In this document: piece after piece, positions 23,883 to 34,569 of the stretch
How positions within the stretch are numbered: the stretch's first letter is position 1
How the letters are laid out: every line of letters begins with the position of its first letter
Source of the DNA: Candidatus Altimarinota bacterium
GTDB taxonomy: Bacteria; Patescibacteriota; Gracilibacteria; UBA1369; UM-FILTER-53-11
Length of the DNA stretch: 64,000 nucleotides
Direction: 5' to 3'
Assembly: GCA_018061065.1 (NCBI GenBank)
Contig: JAGOUV010000004.1
Span: 1-64,000, forward strand
The notes under the pieces: generated by a model
What the model saw: only the letters and a program-made list of their open reading frames with translations
Databases searched by the model: none
Told to the model about the DNA's origin: nothing
Program-made: the position numbers and the translations under genes

Positions 23883-26800
23883 ATGCGACGTTTACGATGT
23901 ATCTTCATGGCAGTGTGGGTGCTCTATTTCGCATTTTCGCCGTTAGCACTTGCGGCGACTACGGTTCCTAAACTTTCTACTACGGTAAAAAAGCCCGCTG
24001 CTGCAGCGCCTAAAGCAGTAGCACCGGCCATCGCAAAGCCAGGGCCATTGCCTAGAATTCCGGGCACGGCAACTCCCGCGACACCAGTCACTCCTCCCAC
24101 ACCGGCTACTCCGGCAACGCCGCCCAGTCCTCCTCCCGTTATTCTTCCACCGAGACCCGGAACACCACTCATCCCTTTTAAGCCCATTAAGGACAAGGCT
24201 TTTATAGAGAGCAGAATGCAGATTGTCGATCCGTTTACCGATGTCGCCTATGTGGGCGATGGTCAGACGGTGTATCGCTTGTATGAGACGCCACGCTTTT
24301 TGGAATATTCTCGTGGTGCACTGACAGAAAAACCTGCTGGTTATAATTTTTTTGATGAGTTTGCTGAGACAAAAATGAAGGCATTACGGGCGGGGCTGTA
24401 TCAATATACGGTTCCTTTTTCTCCGGGAAATTTCATCGGGGTGAGTGGTGGTGGCATTGAATTAAATGGACGAGCATTGCCGCTTACTGCACCAGCTTTT
24501 ACGCAAACTGATGAAGAGGGTGCACGAATTTCACTCTACAAAAATATTTATCCGAATATTGATCTCGCCTTTAAAGACAGCCGCCAAGGTCGTGAGCGCA
24601 CGATTACGTTTACGCGCCAGCCGGAACATATCGCGGAAAATGATATGTATACTTTTTGGGAAACATATACGCTTCCTGCGGGTGCACGGGTGAGAGATTT
24701 GGATGGGAATGTGTATGCATCGGGTTCTACGACTCAGATGCAGAACAGATCCCTTGCGGTAGAGCTTGCGGATGGAAGTTCTTTTTCAATAAGTCCTGCA
24801 ACGATCTTCGACCAGTCCCAGAGTGATATGTATGTTCAGGGTCTAGAACAGACGGTAACGGTCAATGCGAACGGAAGACAAATGCGTATTGGTATCAAGG
24901 TGCCGGCTTCGTATTTGCTTGATGCACATAGAATTTATCCGGTCGTGGTGGATCCGATTTATATGGCGTGTGGAGCGGGAAGTCTGGGACCTAATGTGAA
25001 CTGCACATTGAGTGGCAACAATATTACTAATTTCTATCTCAGATATTTGGGCTCAAATGATCGCGTTGATCCAGAATTATATTTGGGATACTACAATGCT
25101 CCGGATGGGCACGCCTCGCGTGTACCGGTTCTTAAATTTCCCTTAGTAAATGGTGTCATTCCTGATAATGAACAGGTGACCTCGGCTAATCTTATTCTTA
25201 CCTATACGCGACTCGGATTCGGTAATTATAGAGGACCAGTTACTACCGTAGCACGTAAAATTATTACGGCTATGCCGCCGTGGAATGATCCTGCACGCCT
25301 TTTTTATAGCACTATTCGTGCGGGACTGGTGGACGCGAGTCCCGAGGTTGTCATAAATACGAACATGGTTGCGGGCACGGAAATTAATTACAACATCACC
25401 AACACGTTTAATCAGTGGAAACAAAACTCAGCCACTAATGAAGGTATAGCCATTGAACCCAGACCGGCGTGGCCCAATGGGAATGTACCTCCATGGCCAA
25501 ATGTTCTTTTTAGATTCCGCTCTTCTCGCTATGCCGGAAATGACAATGTGGTCGGTAGAAAGGGTCCGTATCTTGATGTGCGCACGCAGGCAGCCGGACA
25601 GCCAGATTTAGTGAATAGTAGTTTTGATACTGGTAGTCAAAATAATGTGTTTCACCCCGGTGATACGATGAATTTTTCAAATGTTGTGCGTAATAATGGT
25701 GCAGTTGCAGTACCGGCCGGCAGTAACGCTCATGTGAAATATTATTTTAAACAGACCTCGGCTACCTATAATGATAATTACGATGTAGGCAACTATAATC
25801 TTAATAATTTACTCGCAGGGAATACTCAACGCATCGATGTACCATTTACTATTCCGGCAGATACAGTTCCGGGAAATTATAAATTTTATTTCTGGATTGA
25901 TTGGGAGGGGAGAGTTGCAGAGTCGAGTGATAATAATAATAAAGTAGAGATAAATATCACGGTGGATCCACCATTGCAGGCAGACTTGCGCTATTCAAAC
26001 ACGCAGCTTTCGTCAAACAGTGTGCTGCCTGGAGATACTGTTACGTTACAAGTTCGTGCGACAAATAACGGTCAGGCCGCCGCTTCACGTGATGGATATG
26101 TATATTACTATTTTGCGCCAAATGCGGCTTCATATAACGATAATGACCGTTTTGGTAGTGACTATTTTCCACAGCTCGCCGTGGGCGCGGGAAGTGATGA
26201 AAGTATAAGCTATACCATTCCTGCGGGTACTGCACCGGGCACGTACTATTTTTCATTATGGGTGGATGCACAGAACAATGTAGTCGAAAGTAATGAAAAT
26301 AATAATCAAGCATCGTTCCAGATTACGGTTCGTGGGGGGCAAGATTTGATCCCAAGCAACTTACAAGTCATGAATGCACGGCGGGTGCTGTCCGGTGAGG
26401 AGCTCAGTATCACGGCACGTATTCGCAATAACGGAAATTTGGCTGCAAACAATGTGCACCTCACGTATGTGATGGAAAATATTAATACGGGTCTGCGCTA
26501 TCCGCTACAGAATCAAGTCCCCGTATCATTGAATCTTGCCGCGGGTTATGACAACGCCATGATTATTCAGGGCATAGTGCCGGCAGATATTCCAATTACC
26601 GGTTCGTACCAGATGCGACTTGAGCTCGATTCAGACCAGACGATTGCTGAAACGGTTGAGGGGAATAATACAGATTACACGGCGACAGTTTTAGTCATTG
26701 AACGCAATGGATACTGTGGTGGATGTGGAGGAGGAGGAAATGTGCCGGAGCCGGGTAGCTTGCCTAGTACTGCCGGCGATGGCACTCCCGATACGTTAAA

Positions 26801-29800
26801 AGTTTATGCAGGTTTTGATATTAATACACGCAGTGATGGCCAGACGGTGCCGTTTTTTAGTCCGCCAAAAGCACTCCAAAATAACGCAATCCAACCCGAT
26901 CATAAGCAGGATTCCTACGGTGGTGATCCGGTGAATCTTCGTACCGGTTCGTTTGAGTTTACACAGGAAGATTTTGCCCTGCCGGGACGTGGCATCCCAA
27001 TTTCATTGGTACGCACCTATAACAGTCGTGTGACAGATATGAACAATCGCGTGGGAAATGGATGGAACCTTTCTGCGCAGATGTTCTACTACCAGGATGA
27101 GGCAAGCAAGAACATTCAAATGTATTTGGGAGGTGCGCTTATTTCCGAATTTATGACGAATGATGGCGGGGTCACGTTTACATCGCCCGTTGGTGTGGAT
27201 GACACGCTCACCGTTTCAAACGACATATTTACCTATCGTACCATCGATGGACTCAAGTATATTTTTGCACGTCGACTGACGACGAATTTGGGTATTTTGT
27301 CACAAGTTCAGGATACCTTTGGCAACTCGACCAATTATGAATATACCGTAGTTCGAGATATTCCTCTTCTTACTAGAATCAGTGATCCGTCAGGACGAGC
27401 GGTCACATTTACCTATGGTAATTTAGGCGGTCCTACATGGGATAAAATTGTAAGCATTACTGAAAATACCGATCCCGCACATCCTCATACTATTACCTAT
27501 GTTTATGATGGTGCGCTCAATCTGACAGAGGTTCACGATACACGTTTCTATAACAATGTTGCTGAAGAAAGTGTGAAGCGTTATACCTACGTAGATAAAA
27601 GATTGACGACGTATACCGATGCACGCGGAACGATTTTATATAATACGTATGATCTAATTGGTCGCGTAACACATCAGTATGAGTTTAATCCACGTATTGA
27701 TGCAGCGGGCACAAAACGTCTTGTGTATGAGCTGGCTTATACCGATATTCCTGATCCCCAAGTTGCAGGAAGCGTTTCTTGTACGCTTGTAACAAACTAT
27801 CGTGGCGATGGAACAGACTTTACAGACAAAACATGTTTCGATGTAAATGGGCTTAAGATTTACATGCAAAATGGAGCGGGAGATGTGACGCGTATGGCTT
27901 ATAGCGCCAGCGGTATGATGACCTCGCTCACCGATGCGAACGGCAACGTGCATCAGTTGTTTTATGATAATCGTCGTCGTGTCACGCGTGAAGTGTTCCC
28001 CGACACAGCTGACTGGCATACGGAAACTACCTATACCTATGAAAATACTTTTAATCGTCTGACGCAAAAACAGGAGACGGCGACATCTCGATTAGTGCCT
28101 CCTGCAGAGCAGATTCAGCGCACAACCGATTATGTAATTAATAATGATAACGGTTCGATCACATCTATCACTGATGGTGCGCGTAATACTGAATCGTTTA
28201 TCTACGATGGTTTTGGAAATGTAACTCGCCACACGACAAAAAATAATGGCGTTCAGACATTTACCTATGATGCGAATAATAATTATCTTGCGCGTGAGTC
28301 CATGACGGTGCAGCAGGCAGATGGCGCAAATCAAACGATCACCACGCAGTACACCTACGATCCGTATGGTCATCGCATTACCATAACCTCACCGCGCAAT
28401 AACGTCTCGCGTTTTGAGTATGATAGCGCGGGAAACTTGCGCAAAGAAATTGATGCAGCGGGAAGCACGATTACCTATACCTATGATCTTGAGAATCATC
28501 GCACTTCGATGACAGATCGCCTGGGGCATGTGACGAATTATAGTTACGACAGTGATATTTCTGAGAGCCTGCTCTCAACAGAGCATGTGGGGGCAAACGG
28601 TTCAATTATCACACGCACGGACTATGACTGGCTGGGGAATGCAAAGCGTGTTACGGATGCTCGTGGAACTGTTGCTACGGTCACGCGCAATGGTGCAAAT
28701 CGTGTTACACAGCGCACGGATCCGCTCAATACGGTGACGTATCTCTATGATGGAAATGGAAATAAGACACGGGAAGTTCAGGGCGTTGGCTCGCTCGATC
28801 AGCGCACGGACTATACGTATGATGCTCGTGATCAGATTGTATCGGTCAAGCGGTACACTGACGCGAATACGTTTGTAGAGACGCGCTATCAGTACGATGG
28901 ATTAGGAAGAAAAGTGAAAGAGATTAATCCAAACGGGGGAGTATCAATCTATGAATATGATGTGCTCGACCATCTCACTGCAGTTACCGATCCTCTCGGA
29001 AATAGAAGTCGTTTTGCCTATGATGTAGATGGAAATAAAATCGCTGAACTTTCTGCACGAGGCAACGCTACTAATTATGAATACGACCGGGCAGGTCGTC
29101 GGACAAAAGTAACTGATGCGCTCAGTAAAACATCACTCTTTTTCTATGATGCTGATAGTCATGTCATCCGAACAATTGATCGCCAGGATGCAAATGGAGG
29201 AAATGCAACGCACGCTGCAACCGCTACTTTTAATGAGCTAGGCCGCAAGACGCAGGAAACGGATGCCATGGGCGCTACGGCGACGTTTGCCTATGACTTG
29301 AATGGAAATGTCACCGCAAAAACTGATCAGATGAATCGCACTACCACCTATGTATATGATTCTTTTGATCGTCTTACTGAAGAGCACAATCCGGCCGGTG
29401 CAGTGACGCGCTATGCCTATGATGCAAACAGCAATAAAGTTTCTGTTACGTTGCCCGATGGCACGGTGACCACTTCAGTATATGACGCAGCAAATCGCGT
29501 GACGAGCGTGACGGATCCGCTCAATCAATCCGAGCAATTTACGTACGATGCAGTGGGTAATTCACTTCGCCATACTGATAAACGCGGGCTCGCAGTTACC
29601 TTTGCCTATAATAATTTGAACCGAGTTTTGAGTGAGCAGAATCCACAAAATACGATAACCACGTATACCTATGACAACAATGGAAATCGTTTAAGTGAGA
29701 CGATGAGTGGGGTGACGACAAGTTATCAATTCGATGCAAACAATCAACTCACGCGTGTGACGCATCCGGGAAATAAAGTGGAGAACTATACCTACGATGC

Positions 29801-32102
29801 AAACGGGAATGCGCTTACGAAAATTGATGGAAAGGGAAGTGTGATGACGTTTACCTATGATGCACTGGATCGTGCAACCAACAAGCTGCTCGCGGATAAC
29901 ACGAGCGTGCAGTATGTATATGACAACTGGGGAAATGTGGTGAGTGTGACCGAACCCTCTGGAACGACGACTGAAACGTATGATGCGATGAACCGTCCGG
30001 TGCGTGAAGATAAAACGCTCACGGGAATTGCCAACCGCACCTACACTATTACTCGTGGCTACAACGCCGATAATCAACCTGCATTTTTAGAGGATGCAGG
30101 ACAAAAACGAGTCACCTATACCTATAATAATCTGGGATTGTTGCAAAATGCTTCGTACCTGGGTCAGGCGATTGCAACCTATACCTATAATCAAAATAAT
30201 CAGCCGACCGCGCTCGCGTACCGCAATGGTATTACACAAAGTTATACATACGATAGTTTGATGCGCGTCACGCAGTTGAGCATTAATAATGCGCAGAATC
30301 AGAATCTATTCCGCCATGATTATACCTATGATGCTAATTCAAATCGCACACAGACTACCGAGGTTACCGCGATCAATGCAGTGAATACGAATCGCACGAT
30401 GGGTTATAGTTACGACACGCTCAACCAGCTCACGGGCGTGGATTATTCTGATGTCGCGGGAAATGCGGATTTGCAATTCACGTATGACACAAATGGAAAT
30501 CGTCTGACCTTTGCTGCACCGCACGCCACGAGCCGCTACACGTATACTAATGGCACACAGGAATTAGCTTCTTATACTAAGAGTGACCGAGTGAATGTTG
30601 CGCTTACCTATGATGGCAATGGTTCGATCACCCGCGAGGCGTACACGCGTTTGGGCAAAGCGGTAAAAAATGTGGACTACCAGTGGGATGCACAGAATCG
30701 TCTGTCACAGATTTCAATGAGCGATGCATCACGCCCGGCATTTATGCCCGCAGCAACGGCGAACACACTTACCTTTGCCTATGATGATGCAGGCAATCGC
30801 GTTCGTAAAACAGTGAACAATACTGATACAACCTACTATGTTAATAATGGGCTCACCGTTTTGAATGAGCTCTCCGCCCAGGGTGATGTTACTAAATCAA
30901 TTATTCAGGGCTTGTCCGGTTTTGGTGGCCAGCTGGCTGATATTGATGCGCAGGGAAATCTCACCTTTATTCACACCGATACTCTAGGCTCACCACTGCT
31001 GCTTACCAATGCTGCAGGTGCCGTGGTGCAGGAGTACGACTACGATCCGTTTGGTGCGATTATTGGTACAAAAGGCGCGGCCGGCTCCAGCGTGGGCGGC
31101 GCTTCTACAAAATATCTTTTCACCAACCAGGAGTTCGACCCCGAATCAAATCTCTCGTACTACAACGCCCGCTACTACAACGCCCAGACCGGCCGCTTCA
31201 TCTCTCGCGACAGCGTCTTTGGCACGGTAGGCAACAGCCTATCGCGCAACTTATATATTTACGTGCAGAACAATCCGCTGAGATTCACTGATCCGACGGG
31301 GCATGAGACAAAACAAGAAAAGGCAGTTAATGCCTTGCCGGCCGATAAAGATCCACTTCTAGTTGCAAGTATTTTTTTAATCACGCCCACTGACTATTTG
31401 CAGCCTTACCGACCTCAGGAGACAGAGAATAATGATCTACCCTTCTTCTATAATGCAACGGGAAAAACACGTGACTACGTAATGGATGCAGCAAAATTAT
31501 ATAATGTTCCACCAGAAGTTATTGCCGTTGTACTCCAATTAGAGAACGGCGAAGGTACAATAAAATCTTATAAAAGAGGTGCTAAGCAAATTTACACCTA
31601 CTTTGGTAATAATGTCTTTGGATTAGATGATTCTCATGACAATGGTATGGGTTATTCGGAAGGACTGTCCAACACAAAACCTGCTCATGCGGCCACGGTT
31701 GTAAAACACCTTGAGAAATACTATCCAAATTCAGATATGACTAAAATGGCCGACTGGTCACGGAAAAATCTATCTAGTAATAAAGGTAGTATTAATATAG
31801 TTGGTGCCGGCATGCGTAGAAGTATCGATGATAGATTTGGAGTGAACTATTCTAAATCACTCTCTATTGAGCAAATGGCGGAAATGGCTGCAAGGCACAA
31901 TACGCCCGATGCTCCCGCAAATAAGGACAGTTTAGAAGCATGGATACAGACTGGTCGAACCCCATCATCCGCTGATATTAAACAGAAAGATTTTCAGCAC
32001 GATATTGACTACGCGCAGTGGCTACTTGAACGGCACTTTAATGGTATAAAAAGTCTTAATTTTATGCCACAACCAACCAACACATGTACAAGATGCATAT
32101 GA
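23883..32102 (+). CDS. RHS/YD-repeat polymorphic toxin with lytic-transglycosylase-like tip
   Basis: A 2739-residue exported protein. Order of parts: signal peptide (1-25), Pro/Ala/Thr-rich linker (about 27-100), N-terminal RHS-associated region (about 100-360), DNRLRE-like domain (about 370-565), three CARDB adhesion-type domains (about 570-695, 700-817, 820-940), a Gly/Cys linker (GYCGGCGGGG), a DUF6531-like entry (VNLRTGSFEFTQEDF), a long run of YD repeats (to about 2360), and the RHS core ending in FTDPTGH at about 2474. The variable tip (2475-2739) has AAKLYNVPPEVIAVVLQLENG with candidate catalytic Glu2554, and later MAARHNTP, which match the order of motifs in SLT lysozyme-like domains (compare AAYNAGP). 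I infer a peptidoglycan-cleaving tip. Candidate immunity genes follow immediately; the first overlaps the stop codon. Confidence 0.88.
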   Translation: MRRLRCIFMAVWVLYFAFSPLALAATTVPKLSTTVKKPAAAAPKAVAPAIAKPGPLPRIPGTATPATPVTPPTPATPATPPSPPPVILPPRPGTPLIPFKPIKDKAFIESRMQIVDPFTDVAYVGDGQTVYRLYETPRFLEYSRGALTEKPAGYNFFDEFAETKMKALRAGLYQYTVPFSPGNFIGVSGGGIELNGRALPLTAPAFTQTDEEGARISLYKNIYPNIDLAFKDSRQGRERTITFTRQPEHIAENDMYTFWETYTLPAGARVRDLDGNVYASGSTTQMQNRSLAVELADGSSFSISPATIFDQSQSDMYVQGLEQTVTVNANGRQMRIGIKVPASYLLDAHRIYPVVVDPIYMACGAGSLGPNVNCTLSGNNITNFYLRYLGSNDRVDPELYLGYYNAPDGHASRVPVLKFPLVNGVIPDNEQVTSANLILTYTRLGFGNYRGPVTTVARKIITAMPPWNDPARLFYSTIRAGLVDASPEVVINTNMVAGTEINYNITNTFNQWKQNSATNEGIAIEPRPAWPNGNVPPWPNVLFRFRSSRYAGNDNVVGRKGPYLDVRTQAAGQPDLVNSSFDTGSQNNVFHPGDTMNFSNVVRNNGAVAVPAGSNAHVKYYFKQTSATYNDNYDVGNYNLNNLLAGNTQRIDVPFTIPADTVPGNYKFYFWIDWEGRVAESSDNNNKVEINITVDPPLQADLRYSNTQLSSNSVLPGDTVTLQVRATNNGQAAASRDGYVYYYFAPNAASYNDNDRFGSDYFPQLAVGAGSDESISYTIPAGTAPGTYYFSLWVDAQNNVVESNENNNQASFQITVRGGQDLIPSNLQVMNARRVLSGEELSITARIRNNGNLAANNVHLTYVMENINTGLRYPLQNQVPVSLNLAAGYDNAMIIQGIVPADIPITGSYQMRLELDSDQTIAETVEGNNTDYTATVLVIERNGYCGGCGGGGNVPEPGSLPSTAGDGTPDTLKVYAGFDINTRSDGQTVPFFSPPKALQNNAIQPDHKQDSYGGDPVNLRTGSFEFTQEDFALPGRGIPISLVRTYNSRVTDMNNRVGNGWNLSAQMFYYQDEASKNIQMYLGGALISEFMTNDGGVTFTSPVGVDDTLTVSNDIFTYRTIDGLKYIFARRLTTNLGILSQVQDTFGNSTNYEYTVVRDIPLLTRISDPSGRAVTFTYGNLGGPTWDKIVSITENTDPAHPHTITYVYDGALNLTEVHDTRFYNNVAEESVKRYTYVDKRLTTYTDARGTILYNTYDLIGRVTHQYEFNPRIDAAGTKRLVYELAYTDIPDPQVAGSVSCTLVTNYRGDGTDFTDKTCFDVNGLKIYMQNGAGDVTRMAYSASGMMTSLTDANGNVHQLFYDNRRRVTREVFPDTADWHTETTYTYENTFNRLTQKQETATSRLVPPAEQIQRTTDYVINNDNGSITSITDGARNTESFIYDGFGNVTRHTTKNNGVQTFTYDANNNYLARESMTVQQADGANQTITTQYTYDPYGHRITITSPRNNVSRFEYDSAGNLRKEIDAAGSTITYTYDLENHRTSMTDRLGHVTNYSYDSDISESLLSTEHVGANGSIITRTDYDWLGNAKRVTDARGTVATVTRNGANRVTQRTDPLNTVTYLYDGNGNKTREVQGVGSLDQRTDYTYDARDQIVSVKRYTDANTFVETRYQYDGLGRKVKEINPNGGVSIYEYDVLDHLTAVTDPLGNRSRFAYDVDGNKIAELSARGNATNYEYDRAGRRTKVTDALSKTSLFFYDADSHVIRTIDRQDANGGNATHAATATFNELGRKTQETDAMGATATFAYDLNGNVTAKTDQMNRTTTYVYDSFDRLTEEHNPAGAVTRYAYDANSNKVSVTLPDGTVTTSVYDAANRVTSVTDPLNQSEQFTYDAVGNSLRHTDKRGLAVTFAYNNLNRVLSEQNPQNTITTYTYDNNGNRLSETMSGVTTSYQFDANNQLTRVTHPGNKVENYTYDANGNALTKIDGKGSVMTFTYDALDRATNKLLADNTSVQYVYDNWGNVVSVTEPSGTTTETYDAMNRPVREDKTLTGIANRTYTITRGYNADNQPAFLEDAGQKRVTYTYNNLGLLQNASYLGQAIATYTYNQNNQPTALAYRNGITQSYTYDSLMRVTQLSINNAQNQNLFRHDYTYDANSNRTQTTEVTAINAVNTNRTMGYSYDTLNQLTGVDYSDVAGNADLQFTYDTNGNRLTFAAPHATSRYTYTNGTQELASYTKSDRVNVALTYDGNGSITREAYTRLGKAVKNVDYQWDAQNRLSQISMSDASRPAFMPAATANTLTFAYDDAGNRVRKTVNNTDTTYYVNNGLTVLNELSAQGDVTKSIIQGLSGFGGQLADIDAQGNLTFIHTDTLGSPLLLTNAAGAVVQEYDYDPFGAIIGTKGAAGSSVGGASTKYLFTNQEFDPESNLSYYNARYYNAQTGRFISRDSVFGTVGNSLSRNLYIYVQNNPLRFTDPTGHETKQEKAVNALPADKDPLLVASIFLITPTDYLQPYRPQETENNDLPFFYNATGKTRDYVMDAAKLYNVPPEVIAVVLQLENGEGTIKSYKRGAKQIYTYFGNNVFGLDDSHDNGMGYSEGLSNTKPAHAATVVKHLEKYYPNSDMTKMADWSRKNLSSNKGSINIVGAGMRRSIDDRFGVNYSKSLSIEQMAEMAARHNTPDAPANKDSLEAWIQTGRTPSSADIKQKDFQHDIDYAQWLLERHFNGIKSLNFMPQPTNTCTRCI

Positions 32103-32584
32103 TAAACGCCTTTAGAAAATTTATTGTTATTACGGCTAGCATGATAATTGTTGTAATTGCAGCGGCCGTATACTTCGCCCCAAGTATTTTAGGTAATGCC
32201 AAATTGCCTAAAGATCAAAAAATTCGAGATGTAGAAAACATCTGTCTCGCTTTTAGGAGGGACATTGATATTGAAAATAGTGTAACCCTATTTTCGTTCA
32301 AATGTGATCAACAGCCAAAAGAAATTCACTCTTTACCTCAGGAGGGATTTTATGAATCGCTAAAGACGAGCGGCATCACTGTAATGGATAGTATTATTTC
32401 ATTCACCTGTCCTAATATAAAGATTGAAAATGATGGTCAGAACCCACTTGTAGTATTGACTGAGAATAGAGTGTGTTCTGAATTCGGACCCTGTACCGAA
32501 TCCCGGGGAGAGGAGGATGACTGCCATTGGGGAAAGCAGGTATATTCGATAAATTCCAAGGGGGAATTTAAATTGCAGCCATAA
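32099..32584 (+). CDS. membrane-anchored Cys-rich protein, candidate immunity protein (paralog 1)
   Basis: A 161-residue protein with one N-terminal membrane helix (about 8-30) and an outside domain. The ATG at 32099 overlaps the toxin's TGA in an ATGA junction, which suggests translational coupling. The outside domain has the pattern NICLAF ... FKC ... CSEFGPC ... CHWGKQVYSINSKGEF. The same pattern recurs in the genes at 33434 and 33880. Location next to a toxin with a cell-wall-acting tip, and predicted placement outside the membrane where that tip would act, make it the leading immunity candidate. No known immunity family is recognised. Confidence 0.68.
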   Translation: MINAFRKFIVITASMIIVVIAAAVYFAPSILGNAKLPKDQKIRDVENICLAFRRDIDIENSVTLFSFKCDQQPKEIHSLPQEGFYESLKTSGITVMDSIISFTCPNIKIENDGQNPLVVLTENRVCSEFGPCTESRGEEDDCHWGKQVYSINSKGEFKLQP

Positions 32585-32593
32585 TTTGAATCA

Positions 32594-33046
32594 ATGATTA
32601 CTATGGAAGATACACTTACGTACGAAAATCGAGAGAGATTATATAAGTATTTGATAGATGATTTTGGCTTTTCAAAGGTAGATGAAGGGTACGATTCCGA
32701 GCATTTTGGAAATTATTCTATAACATTATCCGGAGAAGATTTTTTGCTTTGTTATGTAAACGATAGATCCTTTTTGACCATTAATATTGCCAGTAAACTA
32801 GAACCCAATGAATTTCTTGCCGTATCTTTTATTAGAGATTTTATTCATAACCCAGATCGTATAAATAGTGATGAACAAGATATGGATAATTATAAACGGA
32901 TTGAAAGACTTAATAATTTTATTAAGAGAGATTTTGAGAAAATTAGTGAATTATACAAGCCAAATAATTACTATAATACAAAAAAACAAATTAACGATTT
33001 ATTAAAATTACAATTTGAGAAGAGGTTTCCTGGCATGACCCAATAA
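32594..33046 (+). CDS. small soluble protein, candidate immunity protein
   Basis: A 150-residue cytoplasmic, acidic, A/T-rich-encoded protein with no membrane segment. Predicted mixed alpha/beta N-terminus (FGFSKVDEGYDSEHFGNYSITLSGEDFLLCYVNDRSFLTINI) and helical C-terminus. The style (small, acidic, next to an RHS toxin) fits immunity proteins for tips acting in the cytoplasm. I do not recognise the family. ATG at 32603 is an alternative start. Confidence 0.6.
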   Translation: MITMEDTLTYENRERLYKYLIDDFGFSKVDEGYDSEHFGNYSITLSGEDFLLCYVNDRSFLTINIASKLEPNEFLAVSFIRDFIHNPDRINSDEQDMDNYKRIERLNNFIKRDFEKISELYKPNNYYNTKKQINDLLKLQFEKRFPGMTQ

Positions 33047-33051
33047 ATTAT

Positions 33052-33417
33052 ATGATTACAAGTAAAATTATACAGTCGATATTACTTCTTCCCCGACAGT
33101 TTCATAAATTGGGGAACAGATCAATGTATGACCTGCTCAAAGATGCTCAATACTTTGAAGTTTTTGACGAAATTACCGAAGAAAATATCTATGATGTGCT
33201 TAAAGAGTCACCGATTGATATCATCGGCGACTGGATGCTTTTGTCAGAAGATAAGAGAACTAATGAAGGTTGGGCTTTCGGCGAGAAAAAAGAGGGAGGG
33301 TATTCGGTTGCTTATGTATCTTTGGGTAAGGTATTAAAGGAACTAACATTTACTGATCAGAAACTTGCGTGTGCGGCCTTTATTAAAAGGGAAATTGAAA
33401 CGATTAGAACTATCTAA
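33052..33417 (+). CDS. small soluble protein, candidate immunity protein
   Basis: A 121-residue cytoplasmic protein encoded 5 bases after the previous stop. It contains the phrases YDLLKDAQYFEVFDEITEENIYDVLKESPIDIIGDWMLLSEDKRTNEGWAF, which look like a small alpha/beta immunity-type protein. Family not recognised. It may be a remnant or extra immunity gene for a past toxin tip. Confidence 0.58.
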   Translation: MITSKIIQSILLLPRQFHKLGNRSMYDLLKDAQYFEVFDEITEENIYDVLKESPIDIIGDWMLLSEDKRTNEGWAFGEKKEGGYSVAYVSLGKVLKELTFTDQKLACAAFIKREIETIRTI

Positions 33418-33433
33418 GATATCTGCACTTTTT

Positions 33434-33874
33434 ATGACAATGAAAATCCGATCTAAAAAATATGTATTTTATTCAATCCTTATACTCTTAATTTTGTGTG
33501 CAATATATAGAATTGGTTTGGCTTTTGTGGGACGTGTGCCGTATGCAATTCCTCAAGCAAAAACCATTATTAGTTCCTCGACTGGGAAGGTTTGCCTCGA
33601 GATCACGAATGTTAATGCTGGGCATTCATCAATGTATGCAGCTACCTATGATTGTGTAACCCATATAGAAGAAGATTCTTTATTAGTAAAAAAGTGCGCG
33701 CGGTCAAAAATCGAAGACTCCGATAGTCAAAATACTAGGATAATATTTACTCAGGATGCACTCTGCACTTGGCTTGGTCCATGCACTAATCCTCGTTATA
33801 GCGAAAGCTGTAACTGGGATAGAGAAGTTTATGAAATAGATGATCAGGGGAAATTTATTAAAGTTGATTACTAA
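33434..33874 (+). CDS. membrane-anchored Cys-rich protein, candidate immunity protein (paralog 2)
   Basis: A 146-residue protein with one N-terminal membrane helix (about 10-30). The outside domain shows KVCLEITN ... YDC ... CTWLGPC ... CNWDREVYEIDDQGKF, the same order of cysteines and aromatic residues as the 32099 product. The start at 33434 places the gene 16 bases after the previous stop; an upstream in-frame ATG at 33365 overlaps the previous gene and would add a soluble extension before the membrane helix, so it is unlikely. Confidence 0.65.
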   Translation: MTMKIRSKKYVFYSILILLILCAIYRIGLAFVGRVPYAIPQAKTIISSSTGKVCLEITNVNAGHSSMYAATYDCVTHIEEDSLLVKKCARSKIEDSDSQNTRIIFTQDALCTWLGPCTNPRYSESCNWDREVYEIDDQGKFIKVDY

Positions 33875-33879
33875 GTTAT

Positions 33880-34569
33880 ATGTACGCTGAACTCATAAGA
33901 AAATTAGCCCTTATTAGTACTTTGGTCGCAATTGTTTTTGGAATAACAATGAGTTGGATTGGGTTAATACATAATCCACAACTTGAGTTCAATGATCCAC
34001 TTACTGGTGCCATCAATTATCAATATTTATTTTTGTTTTTCTTATCTTGGTTTATTCCAGTTTTTATTATTACTTTCATATGTATATCAATTTTGTATAT
34101 TTTCGTAGAGTATTGTCATTTAGTAATATTCGGATCCAATAGATTTACCAAGAATACTCGAACGATTATTAAAATAGTAATAGGCGCTACTACATTAGTA
34201 GTATTATTTTTTTATTTAAAATCAGTAGCGGTAAGATTTTTGGGACACATACCGAATCCTTATCCCAAAGGCCCCATTGTAGTAAACGAAGATGAGAATA
34301 TCTGTGTTGATTTTTTCCCTCTTGAATCTGAATATACTCAGTCGGCTATAAAGTCTTTTCATTGCGATAAGCCTTATGAGAAACTCGATGAATATTTTAC
34401 GAAAAGATGTGCAGTTATATCAGTTAAAAATCTACAGATTACAATTAAAGAAGATTGGGCCTGTGCAAGCGGTGCTACGTGCGATGAGTGGCAGGAGGCG
34501 CATCAACAATGTGACTGGAAAACAGAAATATTTTCTATAAATAGTGATGGTAAATTAATTCAAAAATGA
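33880..34569 (+). CDS. three-helix membrane protein with Cys-rich domain, candidate immunity protein (paralog 3)
   Basis: A 229-residue protein. It has membrane helices at about 8-30, 45-75 and 95-120. A C-terminal outside domain with NICVDFFPL ... FHCDK ... CASGATC ... CDWKTEIFSINSDGKL matches the paralogs at 32099 and 33434. It differs from them by the extra N-terminal membrane helices. Its stop overlaps the start of the next gene. Confidence 0.65.
   Translation: MYAELIRKLALISTLVAIVFGITMSWIGLIHNPQLEFNDPLTGAINYQYLFLFFLSWFIPVFIITFICISILYIFVEYCHLVIFGSNRFTKNTRTIIKIVIGATTLVVLFFYLKSVAVRFLGHIPNPYPKGPIVVNEDENICVDFFPLESEYTQSAIKSFHCDKPYEKLDEYFTKRCAVISVKNLQITIKEDWACASGATCDEWQEAHQQCDWKTEIFSINSDGKLIQK

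Noticed and set aside
27000-31300. Regularly repeated short DNA words that might suggest a CRISPR array
   Set aside because: They are degenerate YD-repeat codons in one long open frame, with no constant repeat length or unique spacers.
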